A stretch of 53,691 nucleotides of DNA from CAZJHX01 sp964545715 (GTDB lineage: Bacteria; Myxococcota_A; UBA9042; GCA-2863065): contig CAZJHX010000069.1 in assembly GCA_964545715.1 (NCBI GenBank), positions 1-53,691 of the forward strand, read 5' to 3'. Within the stretch, counting starts at the first letter, position 1. Each line of letters begins with the position of its first letter. This document shows, one piece after another, positions 1 to 8,034 of the stretch. The position numbers and the translations under genes are program-made. The notes beneath the pieces were generated by a model. That model did not search any database, had not been told where the DNA came from, and saw only the letters and a program-made list of their open reading frames with translations.

Positions 1-658
1 GCTCGCCGTCCGCCTCGCCCGCGCGCCCGATGACCGTCGCGCGCGGCGTCTTCTTCAGGTTGAAGTCCTGCGACCAGGCCGACTCGGCGACCATGGTGGC
101 GTCAACCCACAGGGACACGCCCGCGTCGCTGGCCTTGAGCACCAGGTGGTGCCACTTGTTGTCGTTGTAGGGAAACGCCGACTTGACCGTAAACGCGTCA
201 CGCGCGTGAGAGACGATGACGCCCTCTTTGGGGTTCATGCGGACCCAGATGCCCGGGCCGTTGGCCTCCGCCTCAAAGAAGATGGCCGCTTTGCTGGTCA
301 CCGCCGAGCGGAACCAGATCGACATGGTGAACCAGCGGGTGCGGTCGTCGATCGCAGGCGCTGCCAGGGCAACGTAGTCGTCCTGCCCATCAAAGTGCAG
401 CGCGCGGTCGGTGCGGCCGAAGCGGTCCGTCGTGGGGGTGGCGCCAACGATCTCGCCGTGGTTCTGCCGCTCGCTCAGGTCGTCGGCGTGTCCGTCCAGC
501 GGATAGTAGCCGGCCAGCCCCTCCAGCGTTGGGGCGACGGCGTCGACCGGGACCTCGGGCTCAGGTGTATTTCCCCTCGGCTCGGGGGCGCCACAGGCCA
601 CAAAGACCAGCGCGGAAACAAAAGTCAGGATTACAGCGTACAACCAACCCTTAGACAT
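1..658 (-). CDS. LamG-like (concanavalin A-like) lipoprotein, 3' end outside window
   Basis: Reading the minus strand from an ATG at 658 gives 219 residues before the window edge; the C-terminus is missing. The start follows a GGAGGG ribosome site directly upstream. Residues 1-22 are a lipoprotein signal peptide ending in VAC (Cys22), then a Pro/Glu-rich linker. From about residue 50 the sequence has the order of a LamG/Laminin_G_3 beta-sandwich: GYYPLDG, ALHFDGQDDYV, a FTMSIWFRS strand, and WHHLVLKAS near 180. Such domains bind sugars or proteins; the ligand cannot be told. It is the third gene of a minus-strand lipoprotein run (3430 to 1), separated by 107 bp from the preceding gene with no clear promoter. 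Family call fairly sure, function unknown. Confidence 0.8.
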   Translation of the reverse strand, partial: MSKGWLYAVILTFVSALVFVACGAPEPRGNTPEPEVPVDAVAPTLEGLAGYYPLDGHADDLSERQNHGEIVGATPTTDRFGRTDRALHFDGQDDYVALAAPAIDDRTRWFTMSIWFRSAVTSKAAIFFEAEANGPGIWVRMNPKEGVIVSHARDAFTVKSAFPYNDNKWHHLVLKASDAGVSLWVDATMVAESAWSQDFNLKKTPRATVIGRAGEADGE

Positions 659-765
659 CAACCCTCCTACCTTCCAAACGTTCGGTATGAGCAAAGTTCG
701 TACCAGCCGTCTAAGTGCAGTACGCAATAGAACGTGTTCGGTTACAGGTGTTTCAGAGTGAGAAT

Positions 766-1614
766 CTACCGTGACAAGTTGTCGCGATTTGGCGCAACAA
801 CATCGACGTGGAAGTTGGCCGGATTCAGGTGGCACACCACGCAGACGTAGGGTGCCGCGCCGCTGATATCGACGCCTTGATCGGTCACGAAGCGGCTGCG
901 ATCCGACAGGCGTCCGGCGGCGTCATACACCAAGAAGTCCAGCGCGCCGTCCGGCCGATACCCCTCGAGCAGGATCTCGGTCTCGCGCACCTCACCTGCG
1001 ACGATTGTCTCGGACACGTACACGCCCGCCGCGGCGTCCTCACGGATATGGCGCGTCTCGTTCTTTGCCGACGACGCCAGCGCCACCCACGACAGCGGCT
1101 CAAAGTCGTAGATCGCGGTCCGAAACCCGCTCAGCGACATGGGAAACGCCCGTCGGCATTGGTACCAGCGAAAGAGCCCCCGGCGCAGCATCACCAGGTC
1201 GGGACCCGGTATGTCCTGCCGTGCTGATTCGGCGTACGCGGCCAGGATTGCGTGGCCCATGGTCGCGTCTTTGAGCAGGTCGTCGCGCTTCAAAAATGCG
1301 GGCAGCTCAGCCAACGAGCGCTCCAGCATGTACGCGATCAGCGCGCGATGAAGGATGCCCGCGCTGCCCACATCCAGCTGAGCGGGGAGGCTGGTCAGGT
1401 CGAGCTGAGCGACCTGCGCCGCATAGCCGGCAGCCGCCTCCACCGCGGTGTCGGCGGGCAGGTCGAAGTCGCCTCCGATAGGCGCGTCGCAGGTCGCTGT
1501 CTCAACGACGGCAGCCGCGGGTGCGATGGGCTCAGGCACCGCCACCCGCGCCTCGCACGCAGCGAGGACCCCGGCCCCCGCCAGGGCCCCAAACAGAGAT
1601 ATGTAAAAAATCCT
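766..1614 (-). CDS. Secreted lipoprotein with C-terminal CxxCH motif; 5' end lost in assembly gap
   Basis: Open from the gap edge (1614) to a TAG at 766. The first 23 readable codons give a signal-peptide core ending in LAAC, so the true start lies in or just beyond the 10-N gap; a GTG at 1545 is an internal codon and would remove the signal peptide. About 280 residues are visible. The middle (residues roughly 60-200) is helical and unrecognised. The extreme C-terminus holds CVVCH, a single c-type haem attachment signature, about 18 residues before the stop, which fits an exported protein. Upstream neighbour is the beta-propeller lipoprotein ending at 1712, so the two are probably co-transcribed. 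Haem binding is inferred only from the CxxCH pattern. Confidence 0.7.
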   Translation of the reverse strand, partial: RIFYISLFGALAGAGVLAACEARVAVPEPIAPAAAVVETATCDAPIGGDFDLPADTAVEAAAGYAAQVAQLDLTSLPAQLDVGSAGILHRALIAYMLERSLAELPAFLKRDDLLKDATMGHAILAAYAESARQDIPGPDLVMLRRGLFRWYQCRRAFPMSLSGFRTAIYDFEPLSWVALASSAKNETRHIREDAAAGVYVSETIVAGEVRETEILLEGYRPDGALDFLVYDAAGRLSDRSRFVTDQGVDISGAAPYVCVVCHLNPANFHVDVVAPNRDNLSR

Positions 1615-1624
1615 NNNNNNNNNN
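1615..1624. other. Assembly gap (10 N)
   Basis: Ten N bases. The sequence on the two sides does not show an obvious end overlap, so the real distance is unknown. It removes the start of the CxxCH lipoprotein gene. Confidence 0.99.
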
Positions 1625-1711
1625 TCCCGCTCCCCCGGCCGCCGCGCCCCGCCCCCGCCGCGCCCCCCCCCCCCGCCGCCAGGGCCATGAAAAGCGGACG
1701 CAGCATAGTAC
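1625..1711 (-). other. Low-complexity G-rich contig end, possible alternative start of the CxxCH lipoprotein gene
   Basis: On the minus strand an ATG at 1706, five bases after the stop of the propeller gene, begins MLRPLFMALAAGG and then runs into G-rich sequence of poor complexity (a 13-C run on the plus strand) up to the gap. This resembles a corrupted copy of the signal-peptide coding sequence seen on the other side of the gap (FGALAGAG), so the ATG at 1706 is a plausible true start. The region is likely unreliable assembly. Confidence 0.4.
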
Positions 1712-3430
1712 TCACGGGAGCTGCGCCAGCCACAGCTCGGAGGGGGGACCGGACGTGCTGTACACCAGATGGGTGTCGTTGACGGCCTCGAACTTCAGGC
1801 CGAATCCGGCGCCCTGAATGATGCGGATGTTGGCGTTGTCCCAGTTGGACACCAGCAGCAGCGGCTCGACCCAGTCATCGGGCGCGAGCGTGTGCACCGT
1901 CTTCGTCGCGTCCGGACTGACCGCCTGGCCCACCGGCGCTATCGCAAGCTGCGTGACGCCGCCCGTGTCGCACGACACCTCCATCAGGTGCGCCGGCTCC
2001 ACGGTGGTAAAGACAAAGCCGCTGCCGTCGGGGCGCGCGAAGACCGCTCCGCAGGTGCGCTGTGCCACTGTGTGGGCGCTGCTGCCGTCGATCGCGACCA
2101 GCCGCAGGTTGGCCGCGGTCTGGCAGTCCCCGGAGCGATAAGCCAAGGTCTCGCCACCTGGCGCAAAGGTCAACTGCGGGCCATTGCCGTCCGTCCATGC
2201 ATACGCCGCCAGCAGCGTCCGCACATCCTTGGCGGCGTGCCAGGCGTACAGCTTGCCCCACGCGCTGGACCCGCTCTGCTCGAGACCGCGGTAATAGACC
2301 AGGTCGGTCCCCGTCGGGCTCCACGCATACATCGACTGCTTGACGTCGGAGTCGACGCTGACCGACTCGCCGGTCTCGCGCGACCACACATAGAGCTGGC
2401 CCGTCGATTCGCTCGACTCCAGGTAGGCGATGTGGCCCCAGTCCGTGGAAAACGCCCACCCTTTGCTGGGCGGCGTCGACACCGTATCGCCGGTCTCGAT
2501 GTGGTATTGCGAGATCGTCTTCAGTGCGCCCTTGCCGACGGTGTAGGCAAGGTACTGGTCCTCCCCGACAAAGCGCGCCGACCGCGGCACCACCTGGGTG
2601 GCCAGCTGCTGCTGCTCGTAGGTGTCCAGGTCCACGATGTGCAGCGACGCGTTTCCGCCGTACCCCTGCAGGTACGCCAGGTACTTGCCGTCCGCAGACA
2701 TGGGGAAGTTCTGCATCGCGTTGTTGCCATGCGGCACCACAAAGTCGGACAGCACCGTGCCCTCCTGGGTCGCCAGGTCATACACATAGAGGTCCTTGGC
2801 CTGGGTGTGAAGGTAGACGACCTGCTGGCCGTCCGGCGTGAAGCGATAGGAGCCCTGATAGACGCCTTTGCTGACCATCCAGGCCTCCCCCGAGGCCCAG
2901 GTCCACGCCCACAGGTCCGACATGTTGTGCCAGGAGCCGGCGCCGCCATCCAGCGTGCGGCGATACATGACGCTGGACCCGTCCGGCGACAGCACGATCG
3001 GCTCGTGCGGCAGGATCGCGATCACGTTCTTGTCCACCATGCGCGTCTCGCCCGACTCCAGCCGCGCCACGTACAAGTCGCTGCCCAGTCCGGCGGTCTG
3101 CTTGAAATACGCGACGGTCGACCCGTCGTCGCTAAACCCCACCACGTCGACATATGCGGCGTCGCTGAGCAGCAGCCGGTCCTCGTACTCCACGGCGGGC
3201 GCCACCACGCCGGGCGCTTCGCCGACCGGCACGATGACGGTGACCACCCCTTCGGCGATCGGGTCCTTTTCGGGTGGCGTCGGCTGCGTCGCGTTGCCGC
3301 CGGCCACGGTCACGACAGGCTCGGATTTGCCGATCTCCATCGAGGGCGGCTCACCGTCCGCCAGCTCGTAGCCGCATCCCATCGAAAAAACGGCGCACCA
3401 CGCCGCAAGAGAGGTCCTTACAGTCCCCAT
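1712..3430 (-). CDS. TolB-like beta-propeller lipoprotein
   Basis: 572 residues, ATG at 3430 preceded by GGAGG with five-base spacing. Signal peptide with lipobox SMGC (Cys19), then a Pro/Thr-rich linker to about residue 80. The rest consists of repeated blades of the WD40-like/TolB type: VVGFSDDGSTVAYF, LSPDGSSVMYRR, FTPDGQQVVYLHT, MSADGKYLAYLQG, AWSPTGTDLVYYRG and FAPGGETLAYRSG, spaced about 45-60 residues. These are the usual blade signatures, giving perhaps seven to ten blades. No catalytic peptidase domain follows, unlike DPP-IV relatives. Probably a surface or periplasmic scaffold or ligand-binding protein. First gene of the minus-strand run that continues to position 1. Confidence 0.85.
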   Translation of the reverse strand: MGTVRTSLAAWCAVFSMGCGYELADGEPPSMEIGKSEPVVTVAGGNATQPTPPEKDPIAEGVVTVIVPVGEAPGVVAPAVEYEDRLLLSDAAYVDVVGFSDDGSTVAYFKQTAGLGSDLYVARLESGETRMVDKNVIAILPHEPIVLSPDGSSVMYRRTLDGGAGSWHNMSDLWAWTWASGEAWMVSKGVYQGSYRFTPDGQQVVYLHTQAKDLYVYDLATQEGTVLSDFVVPHGNNAMQNFPMSADGKYLAYLQGYGGNASLHIVDLDTYEQQQLATQVVPRSARFVGEDQYLAYTVGKGALKTISQYHIETGDTVSTPPSKGWAFSTDWGHIAYLESSESTGQLYVWSRETGESVSVDSDVKQSMYAWSPTGTDLVYYRGLEQSGSSAWGKLYAWHAAKDVRTLLAAYAWTDGNGPQLTFAPGGETLAYRSGDCQTAANLRLVAIDGSSAHTVAQRTCGAVFARPDGSGFVFTTVEPAHLMEVSCDTGGVTQLAIAPVGQAVSPDATKTVHTLAPDDWVEPLLLVSNWDNANIRIIQGAGFGLKFEAVNDTHLVYSTSGPPSELWLAQLP

Positions 3431-3549
3431 TAATTCCTCCGTATGTCCCGTGAGTCCTTGTCCTGATTCTCACAGTACAGGCCGGTCATGGCTACCGGAA
3501 GTGAATTATTGGACCTGAATTGATTCCTGCGGGGAAACAGTGAGGGGCG

Positions 3550-4443
3550 TTACGGGTTAAACGTGCCCTTGCAGCGGCCGCTTCTGGGTGGACGACTGGC
3601 CTTCAACGCGCGCTCCAGACACGCGCTCGCCGGCGCCGGGAGTCCGCCGGTAATGCGAACGGCGTTCACAATTGTGTCGTCCCACTCCCACTGCATGGGG
3701 GTGGCGCTGCCCACACCGCACGCGTTCAGGCCCGCCAGCGTTTTGACGACCGCGCTCAGCGCAAACGCGCCCTGCAGCTGAACGAAGCATGTCATGTCCG
3801 AGAAGCGCACCCCGCCCGAGTTGACGGTCGGTGCGCTGCGGCTGGTGAGCTTCACGCGGCCCTTGATGCTGTTTTTGGCCTGGCAGGCGCGCTGGGTGCC
3901 CAGCTCGCAGGCGCGCCGATAGTTGGCGTAGGCCTTGTCTTCGTTGGACCAGTCGCCGGTCGGTTGTGCATGCAGATCCGCCATCGCCGCGCAGCCGTTG
4001 CCGCTGTTCTGCTCGCACGATTTCTTCAGCAGAAAGACCGCCAGGTTCTCGTCTTTGGCGACGCCGCGGCCATCGAGGTGCAGCGCGCCCACGCGATAAC
4101 AGGCCTCGCCATGCCCCTTGCTGCACGCGCGCCGAAACGCGGCGATCGAGCCGGGGAAGTCCGTCTCCTCTGTGCGCACGCCCACCTCGTAGCAGGCGTC
4201 CTTGTGCAGCCGGCCGCACGCGCGCTGGAAAAGCAGCAGCGCCGACAACGGGCTGGCAGCCACGCCTTGTCCGGTGGCGGTGGACCTGGCCAGCGAGACG
4301 CAGGCGCCCATATTGCCGGACTCACAGGCTTGTTTGTCGGTGGCGGCGCGCTCCTCGGCGGTCGGGCCGGGCGGCGTCTGCTTCACCGCCGCGCCGCCAC
4401 AGGCCACAGCCAGGCAGGCCAACACTGAGAGGGATACGCGCAT
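3550..4443 (-). CDS. Cysteine-rich Sel1/Hcp-like repeat lipoprotein
   Basis: 297 residues from ATG 4443; the reading frame stays open far upstream, but this ATG starts an obvious lipoprotein signal (LAVACGG, Cys16). Residues about 35-210 form Sel1-like (TPR-related) helix pairs with the Hcp pattern in which each repeat has two cysteines seven residues apart: ACESGNMGAC, ACGRLHKDAC, ACSKGHGEAC, SCEQNSGNGC and ACELGTQRAC. In Helicobacter Hcp proteins these cysteines are disulfide-bonded across each helix pair, fitting a secreted location. The C-terminal 90 residues are unrecognised. Divergent from the kinase operon at 4528 across 84 bp. Probably protein binding; no enzyme activity implied. Confidence 0.87.
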   Translation of the reverse strand: MRVSLSVLACLAVACGGAAVKQTPPGPTAEERAATDKQACESGNMGACVSLARSTATGQGVAASPLSALLLFQRACGRLHKDACYEVGVRTEETDFPGSIAAFRRACSKGHGEACYRVGALHLDGRGVAKDENLAVFLLKKSCEQNSGNGCAAMADLHAQPTGDWSNEDKAYANYRRACELGTQRACQAKNSIKGRVKLTSRSAPTVNSGGVRFSDMTCFVQLQGAFALSAVVKTLAGLNACGVGSATPMQWEWDDTIVNAVRITGGLPAPASACLERALKASRPPRSGRCKGTFNP

Positions 4444-4527
4444 CGTTGAATTCTGTCGCACTGCAACGCCCGCGACAAGTGGACACGGGCCCCTCGACAG
4501 TGAGACTTTTACGGGACGGAGGTAGGT

Positions 4528-7500
4528 TTGGAGGCCCTGGGAAACCTCGTCGGCACGCTGCTGGCGGGAAAGTACAAGATCGAGGCGCTTATCGGCTACG
4601 GCGGTATGAGCGCGGTCTTCCGTGCACGCGGGCCCGAGGGCGGGCCGGTGGCGGTCAAGGTGCTTCTGCCCGGTAGAAAGCGGCGCGGTCAGCAGGCCCG
4701 GTTCATCCGCGAGGCGCGCCTGGCGTCGGCGATCCGTCATCCGCATGTCGTCACCGTCTTCGACTACGGCCGCTGGGGGGACGAGTCCGAAAAGACCTAC
4801 CTCACCATGGAGTTTATCGACGGTCCGCCGATGTCCGATCTGCTGGACTCGTCGATGCCGCCGTCGATGGCCGTCGGCCTGGCCTGCCAGATTCTGGAGG
4901 CGCTGGCGCACGTCCACGCCCGCAACGTGCTGCACCGAGACGTCAAGCCCGACAATATCCTGATCATCCGCGAGCGCAGCGGGCGTCTGTGCGCCAAGAT
5001 CGCCGACTTCGGCCTGGCCGCTGCGCTGGGTGAGCACGGCCCGCGCCTTACCGAAGAAGGCAGCGTGCTGGGAACGCCGCATTACGTCGCACCCGAGCAG
5101 GCGTTGGGCGCCCATCTGCGGGGCCCATGCCTGGACCTGTATCCGGTGGGCGTCATCTTGTACCGGATGTTGTCCGGCGAGCTGCCGTTCGACGGCCCAC
5201 CGGCCCAGGCGCTGCTGGGCAAGGTCAGCAACGAGGCGCCGGCGCTGCGCCCGCGAGCCGGGCTGGAGGTGGAGCACGGGGTCCTGGCCGCGGTCGGCAA
5301 GCTGCTGGCGCGCCAGCCCGAGGATCGTTACGCTGTGGCGCCGGACGTGCTCGCCGCCCTGGAGCCGTATGCACAGGATCCGGTCCTGTCCAACGAGGCC
5401 TGGTTCAACCCCGGCGTTCGCACGCGCACGATCACGTTCTTGCCCGGCGGACCCTCTGCGGACGATGAGTCCGCCACCCTTGCGTGGGGCGACACGATCG
5501 TTGAAAACCACGTCCAGGTGGCGCGCAGGCACGGCGAGCGCCAGCTGTGGGGCCGCGAGGACGAGCTCGCCGAGCTGCAGAGCATCGCTGAAGAGGTCGA
5601 AGGCGGCGTCGGACGCGTGGTGGTGATCCGGGGTGAGCCGGGCATGGGCAAGAGCTCGCTGATGTGGGCCCTGGCCATCGATATGGCCGAGCGCGGCCGC
5701 TTTACCGTCCTGCGCGCGGCCTATCAGGCTGCCGCCGGCGCCAGCGTCGGGATCCGCGGAGCGCTCGATCAGATGCTGGGCACCGTGGGGCGCGGGGCCG
5801 GCCGGGTCGAGCAGGCAGTGCGGGAGTTTCTGCGGCGCCACAAAGACGAAGATGAGCGTGAGGTGCGCGACCTGGTGGCCTTCTTGCGGCCGGAGGTCGC
5901 GGCGCCCGGACGCGGCGGTCGCGAGCAGCAGCTGGCGGGGTTCGCGTTGGTCGTGCGTGTTCTGCGTCGCCTGGCTGTGGAGCGTCCGGTCCTGCTGGAG
6001 CTGGACGATCTGCACGGCGGTGGTCCCGATGCCGCGGCGTTTTTGGAGTTTCTGCTCTTCGAGTCGGGCTTTGAGCCGTTCCCGGTGATGCTGATCGCCA
6101 CCGCGCGCGACGGCGTGGCCGATCAGCGGTTCGAGGCGGCGCTGCAGACGTCGGATCGTTACGAGGGACACTCGCGCCGCACCAAGGCGCTCGGCCCGCT
6201 GGAGCCCGAGGCGCTTGCCGAGTGTTTGATGGAGCAGGACGGCCTGGACGCCGAGACCGCCAACCGGGCGGCGGTGCGCGCTGGGGGCAACCCGCTGTTT
6301 GCGCAGCACCTGATCCGGGCGGGGACGCTGAACCGCCAGACGCGCAAGCACGTGGCTGTCACCGACTCCGGGGAGACGCTGCCGCCGGCGCTGCGTCGCA
6401 TTTTGGAGGCATCGCTGGCCGAGCGGCTGTCGCATGCCGATGATGCGGAGCGCCTGAACAAGCTGCTGACACACATCGCGGTGCTGGGGGCGCGTGTGTC
6501 GGCGGCGCTGCTGGAGCAGTTTGTGGCGGCCGAGGCGGATATCGCAGAGCGCTTTGATGACGACGTGGATGCGCTGATCGAAAACGGCGTGCTGGCGGAG
6601 ACCGGGCAGGCGGACGCCATCGCGTTTTCGACCGAGCTGCTGCGCGAGGTGCTGCTGGAGCGAATCGGACCCCGGCGCGCCAGGCGGTACCAGCGTCGCG
6701 CCGCCGAGGTGCGGATCGCCTGGGCGGGGGAGCGGACCGGGGCGGAGGCCATCGCCATCGCACGCCACTTCGAGTCGGCCGGAATGGACAGCGACGCGGC
6801 GACCTGGTGGCTGACGGCGTTTACGCGCGAGGTCGCGGCGGGCAACACGGCGCGCGCCGCGGATGCGGGGCTGCGTGCTCTGGACTTCATGGGGTCCCCG
6901 GATGGGCGGCGCCCGGAGCACACGATCGCGGTAGGGCGGCTGCTGCGCGAGATCGGGCGGCTGGATGTGGCGGTCGGGGGGCTGGCGCCGGGGGTCGACG
7001 ATCCCGATCACGATTTGGCGGTGCGCGCAGGCGAGACGCTGGCGGCAATACATCAAGAGCGCGCGGACGGAGAGGCCTGGGGCGACATCGTGGCGCGCCT
7101 GGAAGAGCGGCGAGGCAGCGCCGGCTCCGTGGGCAAAGCGGCGTGCGATCGGGCGCGTGCGTTCTGGCTCAACCATCAGGGGCGTTATGGCGAGGCACGT
7201 GCGGCGGCGCTGAGCGCGGTCTCCCGCAGCGGAGCGGGCGAGGACACGGTCAGCGCGGCGATCCGCATGTGCTGGGCGTGTCTCTATAGCGAGGATCTCG
7301 ATGCCGCGCTGGCGGCGGCGGAGCGGGCCGAGCGCTCGGCGGGTGATCGCTCGGCGTTGCGTGCCGAGGCGCTGCGGATGCGCGCGATCGTGGCGATTGC
7401 GCGCGATGACTGGGAGTCGGCGATCACGTTGTGCACGGAGGCGTTGGCGCTGCACCGGCGCGCGGGTCGGGCGACGCTGATCGCGCGCACGCTGGCCGAT

Positions 7501-8034
7501 CTCGGCTGGGCGCTGCAGGTGGGCGAAAAGCTGGACGACGCGCGCGACCACTTCGCCCGGGCGATCAAGATGAACGTCGAGCTGGGCCTGAACCAGGAGC
7601 AGAAGCGCGCTGAGTTTTACGATCTGTTTTGCCGGATCCAGGGTGGTGACTACGACGGCGTGGCGGCTGAGCTGGAGGCTGCGCTGGAGATGCTGGAGCG
7701 GGGCGGCCTGAAGGGCTTTGTGCCGCTGATCAGGCTGGCCATCAGCTGCGCCTACGTGATGACCGGGCGGCCGGACGAGGCGACGGCCGCGCTGGCGGAG
7801 TCGGGCGTGCTGACGGGCGCGGCGGTGCAGTTCACCCACTTCTGGCTGCTGGAGCACGCCGGGCATGCGTTTGCCGAGGCGTCCGCGACCGAGGGGGCGG
7901 GCCCGGAGCTGGGGCAGATCGCCGCGGAGCTGCTGGAGACGGCCGCCGAGACCTACGAGCGAACAGGACGCACAAGACGCGCGCTGAGGTGCCGGACGCG
8001 CCTTATCGAGATACCAAGACGGGAGTCTGCGTGA
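4528..8034 (+). CDS. Ser/Thr protein kinase - AAA ATPase - TPR regulator
   Basis: 1168 residues. A TTG at 4528 is chosen because GGAGGT lies five bases upstream and the kinase fold starts at once. Kinase domain about residues 15-280: G-loop GYGGMSAVF, VAVK lysine, catalytic HRDVKPDN near 135, DFG near 160 and GTPHYVAPEQ in the activation loop, so it should be active. Second module: GREDELAEL followed by Walker A GEPGMGKS near 368 and Walker B LLELDD near 489, an STAND/MalT-type ATPase. The last 450 residues are Ala-rich TPR-like helices. No membrane segment, so cytoplasmic. Its stop overlaps the GTG of the next gene (GTGA), making it the first gene of a six-gene coupled operon and its likely regulator, although the phosphorylation target is unknown. 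Confidence 0.93.
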   Translation: MEALGNLVGTLLAGKYKIEALIGYGGMSAVFRARGPEGGPVAVKVLLPGRKRRGQQARFIREARLASAIRHPHVVTVFDYGRWGDESEKTYLTMEFIDGPPMSDLLDSSMPPSMAVGLACQILEALAHVHARNVLHRDVKPDNILIIRERSGRLCAKIADFGLAAALGEHGPRLTEEGSVLGTPHYVAPEQALGAHLRGPCLDLYPVGVILYRMLSGELPFDGPPAQALLGKVSNEAPALRPRAGLEVEHGVLAAVGKLLARQPEDRYAVAPDVLAALEPYAQDPVLSNEAWFNPGVRTRTITFLPGGPSADDESATLAWGDTIVENHVQVARRHGERQLWGREDELAELQSIAEEVEGGVGRVVVIRGEPGMGKSSLMWALAIDMAERGRFTVLRAAYQAAAGASVGIRGALDQMLGTVGRGAGRVEQAVREFLRRHKDEDEREVRDLVAFLRPEVAAPGRGGREQQLAGFALVVRVLRRLAVERPVLLELDDLHGGGPDAAAFLEFLLFESGFEPFPVMLIATARDGVADQRFEAALQTSDRYEGHSRRTKALGPLEPEALAECLMEQDGLDAETANRAAVRAGGNPLFAQHLIRAGTLNRQTRKHVAVTDSGETLPPALRRILEASLAERLSHADDAERLNKLLTHIAVLGARVSAALLEQFVAAEADIAERFDDDVDALIENGVLAETGQADAIAFSTELLREVLLERIGPRRARRYQRRAAEVRIAWAGERTGAEAIAIARHFESAGMDSDAATWWLTAFTREVAAGNTARAADAGLRALDFMGSPDGRRPEHTIAVGRLLREIGRLDVAVGGLAPGVDDPDHDLAVRAGETLAAIHQERADGEAWGDIVARLEERRGSAGSVGKAACDRARAFWLNHQGRYGEARAAALSAVSRSGAGEDTVSAAIRMCWACLYSEDLDAALAAAERAERSAGDRSALRAEALRMRAIVAIARDDWESAITLCTEALALHRRAGRATLIARTLADLGWALQVGEKLDDARDHFARAIKMNVELGLNQEQKRAEFYDLFCRIQGGDYDGVAAELEAALEMLERGGLKGFVPLIRLAISCAYVMTGRPDEATAALAESGVLTGAAVQFTHFWLLEHAGHAFAEASATEGAGPELGQIAAELLETAAETYERTGRTRRALRCRTRLIEIPRRESA

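Noticed and set aside
146..730. Plus-strand 194-codon frame at the left end
   Set aside because: Antisense to the LamG lipoprotein, no ribosome site, no recognisable motif.
1769..3433. 554-codon plus-strand frame opposite the beta-propeller gene
   Set aside because: Arg/His/Val-rich shadow; the minus strand has signal peptide, lipobox and repeated blades.
3550..7866. Very long minus-strand open frame opposite the first kinase
   Set aside because: Only its last 297 codons are a real gene (Sel1-type lipoprotein from 4443). The rest is antisense to an obvious kinase and reads as Arg/Gln/His-rich noise, typical of GC-rich DNA.
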